In this document: positions 53,033 to 57,463 of the stretch, piece by piece | Numbering within the stretch: the first letter of the stretch is position 1 | Layout of the letters: every line of letters begins with the position of its first letter | Source of the DNA: an uncultured Dermabacteraceae bacterium | GTDB lineage: Bacteria; Actinomycetota; Actinomycetes; Actinomycetales; Dermabacteraceae | NCBI GenBank assembly: GCA_946223075.1 | Contig: CAMILZ010000015.1 | Span: 1-57,463, forward strand | Length of the DNA: 57,463 bases | Direction of reading: 5' to 3' | Notes under the pieces: model-generated | Seen by the model: the letters and a program-made list of their open reading frames with translations, nothing else | Databases searched by the model: none | Told to the model about the DNA's origin: nothing | Position numbers and translations under genes: made by a program

Positions 53033-55015
53033 GTGCACCGAAAACCGATTCTCCGGCGAGCTCTCGCGCGCACCGCAGCGTGCGCGCTTGTGCTTGCGGC
53101 AACCGTCGGACCGGCCCTTGCCCCCGCCCCCCATGGCCCCGGCGGCGTGCCCCTCGTTGCCGCCGCACACGCCCTTGGCGAAGAGGACTCCTTCACCCTC
53201 CCCGCGGACCCGGCCGCGCTCAAGCACGCCGGAACCCTTGGAAATCCCGCGGACTTCGATCTCTTTCTCATGGTGTCCGCGGAAGACCTCGAAGATCTCG
53301 ACGTGGACTCAATGAAGCTTCTCCCAAGCGCCGACGCACGCGAAGCCAAGCCCACGAACGGAGGCACGAAGCTTTCGATCGACGGCGTGGGCCATTGGGA
53401 AATCATCGATACTCGCGTGAGATTCACGCCCGAAAACCCCAACGCCGGAGGATCCCACAGCGTGCAGTTCTCGGTGCGCTCAAAGGCCGGATACGAATCC
53501 GCACCCGTGACCCTCACGGTGACCTACCCCGGCATTTCGAGTGTGAGCGCGCGCGCCTCGGAAGGTGAAAAGGTCACGATTCCGCTCTCCATCAGCGGCA
53601 CGGGAGTGGCCCCTTCCTCGCTTGCGTTCACGCTCGAGGGGCTCCCCGCGGGTAGCACCCTCGTGGAGGGCGGCACGCGACTCATCGTCCCCGACGAAGG
53701 CGAGTGGGCAGTCACCACCGATGGCACGCCGGAAGTGACGTTCACGCCGCGACGCGAGCGACTCGGAGCCCAACCGAAGCCCGTCACCCTCGAAGGGGAC
53801 GACGGCAAAGGACACCCGGCCGCGGCGGGCACCGTGACCGTCAAGACCCCCTCGATCAGAGATATCACGCGCGCCGCAGGCTACGGGCAGCCGGTGAGCT
53901 TCGATCTCGCGAGCGCCACGGCAAACATTGAGCCCTCGACTCTTGCGCTCGCGCCGTTTGGCGGCGAGACCTCCTACTACACGTCTGATGATGGTCGCTC
54001 GGTGACCGTGGCTGATCAGGGCACGTGGGTACTCGACCGGAACGCGCAAACCTTGACCTTCACGCCGCTCGGCGGCACCGTCCGCGATGTCACGCCCATG
54101 GGTGTGAAGGGCGCGGATTCCGAAGGGAACACCTCCTCTGTTGCGCCCATGAGCGTTGGCTATCCCCAGGTTGGCGCGCGCTACTCGGCCGTGAAGTGGG
54201 GGCAGGTCGCGATGTTCACGCCCCTCGATGGCTCCCTCAACGTGCAGCCCTATACCTTTGCGTTTTCCGACCGCGACATGCCCCAAGGCACCGCCCTTTC
54301 GCCGGACCGTAAAACGATGACCGTTCCCAGTGAAGGCACGTGGGCATTCGACTCCAGCGCCGGCGCGGTGAGTTTCACGCCCGATTCTTCGCTCCGCACC
54401 TCCCCGCACGTCGCGACCTTTACGATCGAGAGTGTCCTCGCTGCCAACACCACGAGCGGGACCCTCCACGCGCAATACGCGAGTGCGGTGCCCACCGCGC
54501 GTGACGATGAGGCCCTTTCCAACAGTCGCGTGAACTCCGTGACGATCGACGTGCTTGGCAACGACACTCCCGCGAGCCCCGGTCAAACCTTCGACTCGTC
54601 CGCGCTCGTGCTCCACAGCTCGAGCGCGACCAATATCCAAGAACTCGTGGCAGGCTCGGGCCGCCGCCTCGAAATCCCCGAAGAAGGGGTGTTCGAGGTG
54701 ACAAGCGCGGGCGGCGTGCGCTTTACGCCGGCGAGCACCTTCGTGGGGCGCACGAAACCCATCGAGTACACGGTCGAAGATTCGGCGGGCTTGCGCACGA
54801 GCGCCCACATCGTCGTTGACGTGGAGCCGCTCGTGCCGAGTTCCGGATCAGCCGCGCGCGATGCGGGCCTGAGCGCCATCTACGGGCGGCTCATGCCCAC
54901 ATCGAGTGCGACCTTCGCGGTCTTCATGACGAGCACGGCGCTGCTCATCTTCACGGGCATCGTGTCCCTGTGGGTCGGGAAGCAAATGCGTAGAGACCGC
55001 AACCTGGACCGCTAA
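53033..55015 (+). CDS. Secreted surface protein with five beta-rich (CshA-like) repeats and a C-terminal membrane helix
   Basis: This 660-residue protein has an N-terminal signal peptide (about 1-30 and a longer hydrophobic Ala-rich leader) and five repeats of about 90 residues, marked by RFTPENPN, TFTPRRER, TFTPLGGT, SFTPDSSL and RFTPASTF and by the phrase EGxW or similar before each. A C-terminal hydrophobic helix with MRRDRNLDR at the end anchors it. No LPXTG-type sorting signal is seen. The start GTG 53033 has GGAGA just upstream. The repeat type resembles CshA/Ig-like fibrils; role in adhesion is inference. Confidence 0.78.
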   Translation: MHRKPILRRALARTAACALVLAATVGPALAPAPHGPGGVPLVAAAHALGEEDSFTLPADPAALKHAGTLGNPADFDLFLMVSAEDLEDLDVDSMKLLPSADAREAKPTNGGTKLSIDGVGHWEIIDTRVRFTPENPNAGGSHSVQFSVRSKAGYESAPVTLTVTYPGISSVSARASEGEKVTIPLSISGTGVAPSSLAFTLEGLPAGSTLVEGGTRLIVPDEGEWAVTTDGTPEVTFTPRRERLGAQPKPVTLEGDDGKGHPAAAGTVTVKTPSIRDITRAAGYGQPVSFDLASATANIEPSTLALAPFGGETSYYTSDDGRSVTVADQGTWVLDRNAQTLTFTPLGGTVRDVTPMGVKGADSEGNTSSVAPMSVGYPQVGARYSAVKWGQVAMFTPLDGSLNVQPYTFAFSDRDMPQGTALSPDRKTMTVPSEGTWAFDSSAGAVSFTPDSSLRTSPHVATFTIESVLAANTTSGTLHAQYASAVPTARDDEALSNSRVNSVTIDVLGNDTPASPGQTFDSSALVLHSSSATNIQELVAGSGRRLEIPEEGVFEVTSAGGVRFTPASTFVGRTKPIEYTVEDSAGLRTSAHIVVDVEPLVPSSGSAARDAGLSAIYGRLMPTSSATFAVFMTSTALLIFTGIVSLWVGKQMRRDRNLDR

Positions 55016-55029
55016 AGCGGCGCTCGCGC

Positions 55030-56520
55030 TTAGTCGAGGATCTTTCGGGACTCCACGCCGAGGTGCGCAAGGAGCGGCTCGTGGGCGCGAAGACGCTCGT
55101 GAAGCTCGTCCTTCTCGATCGAGGTGCCCCACGCGTGCTGCGCAACCGCAATGAGACGCGGGAACAGCATGTACTCGAGATGGCGGGCCGTGGGGATGAA
55201 CTCCCCAAAGGCCGTTGCCTCGATACCGAGCACGAGCTTGGCGCTCTTTTCGCCGAGCTTCTTCGGAAGCGGCTTCGCCTCGAGAACATCCTCGAGGCTC
55301 AATTCGGGATGCGCACCCGCGGGTTCATTGCGGCCCTGCACGCGGTCAAGACCGAGGACCGATTCGGGCGCCGCAACCGTCTGAAAACCACGCGACACCG
55401 CGGCCTTCACGCCCTTCGGCTCGCCCCCCGCAAGCACGATCGCGTCATCGGGGATACGCACGAGGGTCGACGAATCCCACACCGCAAGACGCTTGCCCTT
55501 ATCGCGAAGAACCTCACCCGCGAACGCAATGAACCGACCGAGAATTTCGCTTTCGCGCGAGTATCCCCATTCCTCGCGGCGCGTGCGGGCCTCCGGGGAG
55601 TGCTCCCACTCGGTGAGCGGGGCATCCTCGCCGCCAACGTGCACGAACGGCGAATCGAAAATGTCGGCAACCTGCTCGAGAACGTCGCGAACAAACTGGA
55701 ACGACGCTTCGGACGTGCCGAGCACGTGATCGCTCACGCCCCAGGTTTCGCGCACAAGAAGCTGACGCTCCGGGAAATTGCCCAGGTTCGGGTACGCCGC
55801 GATCGCCGCCTGCGCGTGACCCGGAAGATTCACACCCGGCACGAGCGTCACACCGCGCGAGCGCGCATACTGCACGAGATCGCGCAGCTCCTCCTGCGTG
55901 TAGAAGCCGCCGTGACGATCCTCGGCAAACGTATCCTCACCCTCGAACTGGGGCGTGCCCTCGACCGTGCGCTCGCGCCACGCACCCACCTCCGTGAGGC
56001 GCGGGTAGCCGCTTACCTCGAAGCGCCAGCCCTGATCGTCCGTAAGGTTCAAGTGCAGGACGTTCAAGCGGTACACGGCCATCACGGTAATGAGGCGCTT
56101 GAGATCCTCAACCGGAAGGAAATGCCGCGCGGGATCCACGAGAAGGCCGCGCCACGCGTGCGCCGGGGAATCGCTCAGCGTCAGCGCCGGGATGCGGTAA
56201 TTGGGGTCCGACGGTTGCTCGGTTGCCACGGTCGCCGCAGACGCAAGCTTCGACCTCACCGCCGAAAGATGCACGATCTGCGCGAAGGCGTTGCGGCCAT
56301 CGGCAAGCGCCGCCTCGCTGCCCGCGGTGATCGACGCGCCGTTCGCGTGGATGGCGATCGAGAAATCGGTGCGCGGGACGTCCTTGTTCACCCCCACGGT
56401 GACTTCGCCGAAAGGATCCGAGGTTACCCAGTCGCCCGAGGGGGATTCGCCCCACCGCACCGAAGCCGGTTCGGGGATGAGGGGGAGGGGAGCGGTATTG
56501 AGCTCGGCATTGGTGGACAT
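55030..56520 (-). CDS. GH20 beta-N-acetylhexosaminidase with reversed catalytic pair
   Basis: This 496-residue protein has an N-terminal GH20b-like domain (about 10-118) and a GH20 barrel (about 120-480) with RGLLVDPARHFLPVEDLKR, LNLTDDQGWRFE and PGVNLPGHAQAAIAAYP. The catalytic motif, usually HxGGDE, reads HVGGED (294-299), so the Asp-Glu order is reversed. No signal peptide is visible, so it likely acts inside the cell on recycled wall sugars. ATG 56520 follows AGGAG. Activity is uncertain. Confidence 0.87.
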   Translation of the reverse strand: MSTNAELNTAPLPLIPEPASVRWGESPSGDWVTSDPFGEVTVGVNKDVPRTDFSIAIHANGASITAGSEAALADGRNAFAQIVHLSAVRSKLASAATVATEQPSDPNYRIPALTLSDSPAHAWRGLLVDPARHFLPVEDLKRLITVMAVYRLNVLHLNLTDDQGWRFEVSGYPRLTEVGAWRERTVEGTPQFEGEDTFAEDRHGGFYTQEELRDLVQYARSRGVTLVPGVNLPGHAQAAIAAYPNLGNFPERQLLVRETWGVSDHVLGTSEASFQFVRDVLEQVADIFDSPFVHVGGEDAPLTEWEHSPEARTRREEWGYSRESEILGRFIAFAGEVLRDKGKRLAVWDSSTLVRIPDDAIVLAGGEPKGVKAAVSRGFQTVAAPESVLGLDRVQGRNEPAGAHPELSLEDVLEAKPLPKKLGEKSAKLVLGIEATAFGEFIPTARHLEYMLFPRLIAVAQHAWGTSIEKDELHERLRAHEPLLAHLGVESRKILD

Positions 56521-56647
56521 GTCTCTCCTGGAATCGATAGCGATGGCCTTGCGCGCTCGCGCGCAAAGATACAGCTCAACCCTGCCATGAGGGGATAGGT
56601 GCACGCTGGAAAAATTGGTGCGGCGGTGTCCGGGCAACCGTCGGACA

Positions 56648-56677
56648 TAAAAACGGGCAGCCCCGGAGGGCTGCCCG
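56648..56677 (-). terminator. Intrinsic terminator of the NlpC/P60 gene
   Basis: On the minus strand a perfect 10-bp stem CGGGCAGCCC/GGGCTGCCCG (56677-56654) closes a TCCG tetraloop and is followed by G-free TTTTT (56653-56649). This is a textbook rho-independent terminator about 72 bp past the NlpC/P60 stop. It is the clearest intrinsic terminator in the window. Confidence 0.9.
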
Positions 56678-56748
56678 CATGAACTGACCGGCGTGGTCTC
56701 GATCCTCTTCCCACGACGCTAAGCGTCAGGATCGAACCCCTCTACCGA

Positions 56749-57463
56749 TCAGCGGTATGTGACGTAGATGACCTTCGACGTCCAGATGTCGCGGTAGACG
56801 ACCTGGTTGCGCGAGCGGCTCGCATCAACGATCTTGCCGTCACCCGCGTAGATGCCCACGTGACCGTAGTTGCCCTGCGTGAACACCACGAGGTCGCCGA
56901 CCTTCGCTTCGCTCTTCGAGATGATCGTTCCGCCGAAGGCCTGCTTGCGAGCCGTGCGGGGGATCGAGATGCCGTGTTCGCGGTACACGGTCGAGGTGAG
57001 ACCCGAGCAGTCGAAGCCCGCGCGCGAGGAGCCGCCCCACACGTACGGCGTGCCGAGGTACTTCTTGGCGCTCGCCACGATCGCCTCACCGGAAGCATCG
57101 GACTTCGTCGACGTTTTCTCCGGGGTCGAGAGCGAAGCGGGGGTCGCCGTCGCGATCTCGACCTTGCCCGAGTTGAGCTTGTTCCAGGTGCGGGGGCCCA
57201 CGACGCCGTCGACGCCGATGCCGGCTGCCGACTGGAAGTCGCGCACGGCGTTGTAGGTGCCGCGGCCGAACTTGCCGTCTTCGCTGATGTTCGCGCCTGC
57301 CTTGTTGAGGAGGCTCTGGAGGTTCGTGACGGCGCCACCGCGATTGCCCCGACGGAGCTTCGGGGTGTTGTTCACGGCGCGCTCAGCCGAGCCGGAGGCC
57401 GAAACCGAGACCTTGCCCGAGTTGAGCTTGTTCCAGGTGCGGGGGCCCACGACGCCGTCGACG
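56749..57463 (-). CDS. NlpC/P60 endopeptidase with tandem peptidoglycan-binding domains, 5' end missing
   Basis: The frame is open to the window edge, so the N-terminus is missing. What is seen is the end of one PG_binding_1 domain, a complete second (LRRGNRGGAVTNLQSLLNKAG...GPRTWNKLNSGKV), a Thr/Ser/Ala linker, and a C-terminal NlpC/P60 domain with FDCSGLTS, YGHVGIYAG and VWGGSSRAG. It would cut wall stem peptides outside the cell. A strong terminator follows. GTG at the first visible GPRTW is not taken as the real start. Confidence 0.9.
   Translation of the reverse strand, partial: VDGVVGPRTWNKLNSGKVSVSASGSAERAVNNTPKLRRGNRGGAVTNLQSLLNKAGANISEDGKFGRGTYNAVRDFQSAAGIGVDGVVGPRTWNKLNSGKVEIATATPASLSTPEKTSTKSDASGEAIVASAKKYLGTPYVWGGSSRAGFDCSGLTSTVYREHGISIPRTARKQAFGGTIISKSEAKVGDLVVFTQGNYGHVGIYAGDGKIVDASRSRNQVVYRDIWTSKVIYVTYR
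57160..57463. repeat. Exact 55-bp direct repeat in tandem PG-binding domains
   Basis: The 55 bp at 57160-57214 are identical to 57409-57463, the latter ending at the window edge. The copies are 249 bp (83 codons) apart, one PG-binding domain unit. Nucleotide identity, not just protein similarity, suggests a recent duplication or gene conversion, and more units may lie beyond the edge. Confidence 0.9.

Noticed and set aside
53480..54808. A 442-codon open frame on minus, antisense to the surface protein gene
   Set aside because: The plus-strand protein has a signal peptide, repeats and an anchor. The antisense translation is Arg/Gly/His-rich and shows no domain.
53033..55015. Sortase-anchored adhesin reading of the surface protein
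   Set aside because: The C-terminus has a helix and basic tail but no LPXTG- or LAXTG-like motif before it.

Overview
The window looks like the chromosome of a high-GC Gram-positive actinobacterium, probably in the Micrococcales. The evidence is the core block fhaA-fhaB-pstP-rodA-pbpA-pknA-pknB with crgA and a class E sortase nearby, the coproporphyrin-dependent haem cluster with hemQ, LppM-type lipoproteins, LGFP repeats, frequent GTG/TTG starts, and several starts that appear leaderless behind a TANNNT -10 box. Dermabacteraceae-like is a guess only. No rRNA, insertion sequence, integrase or CRISPR array was seen, and no gene-free stretch exceeds about 210 bases.

Layout. 1-206: partial tRNA-Arg, a 27-bp tandem repeat and a hairpin. 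207-3364 (-): two paralogous LppM-like lipoproteins, an SGNH esterase and crgA. 3521-4452 (+): class E sortase and a small membrane protein, with a possible short leader ORF. 4658-14157 (-): a tightly overlapping operon for growth and division control (fhaA, fhaB, pstP, rodA, pbpA, pknA, pknB, then a glutamine amidotransferase). 14256-17564 (+): serine hydrolase, then UDP-sulfoquinovose synthase overlapped by a GT4 glycosyltransferase, a likely sulfolipid pathway. 17572-20318 (-): a six-LGFP-repeat NlpC/P60 wall hydrolase coupled to a lipoprotein. 20451-29359 (-): hemE-hemY-hemQ-hemH-hemC-hemD-hemB-hemL and a membrane protein, with hemA and a small ORF divergent on +. 31195-42452: surface-glycan genes (two OafA-type acyltransferases with SGNH domains, two GT2 enzymes, a Wzx-like flippase, a large multi-pass protein) with an M18 aminopeptidase among them. 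42567-43826: tgt. 43856-51527: a Wadjet/Mks-type SMC system, jetA then jetB-jetC on +, split by three minus-strand paralogous membrane proteins and with no jetD next to it. 51545-57463: maltokinase, a repeat-rich surface protein, a GH20 hexosaminidase whose catalytic pair reads Glu-Asp instead of Asp-Glu, and a partial NlpC/P60 protein with tandem peptidoglycan-binding domains.

How the genes work together. Much of the window serves the envelope: PknA/PknB sense wall precursors and PstP and the FHA proteins relay the signal; RodA/PbpA build septal or polar peptidoglycan; CrgA organises the divisome; the NlpC/P60 and GH20 enzymes remodel or recycle the wall; the GT2/flippase/acyltransferase group decorates it; the Sqd1/GT4 pair probably makes an anionic sulfolipid. 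The haem genes form a complete route from glutamyl-tRNA to haem b through coproporphyrin. The Jet/Mks genes would act on plasmid DNA or chromosome structure. The most unusual points are the rearranged jetD-less Wadjet locus with its three embedded membrane paralogs, the sulfoquinovose gene pair, and the inverted GH20 catalytic dyad.
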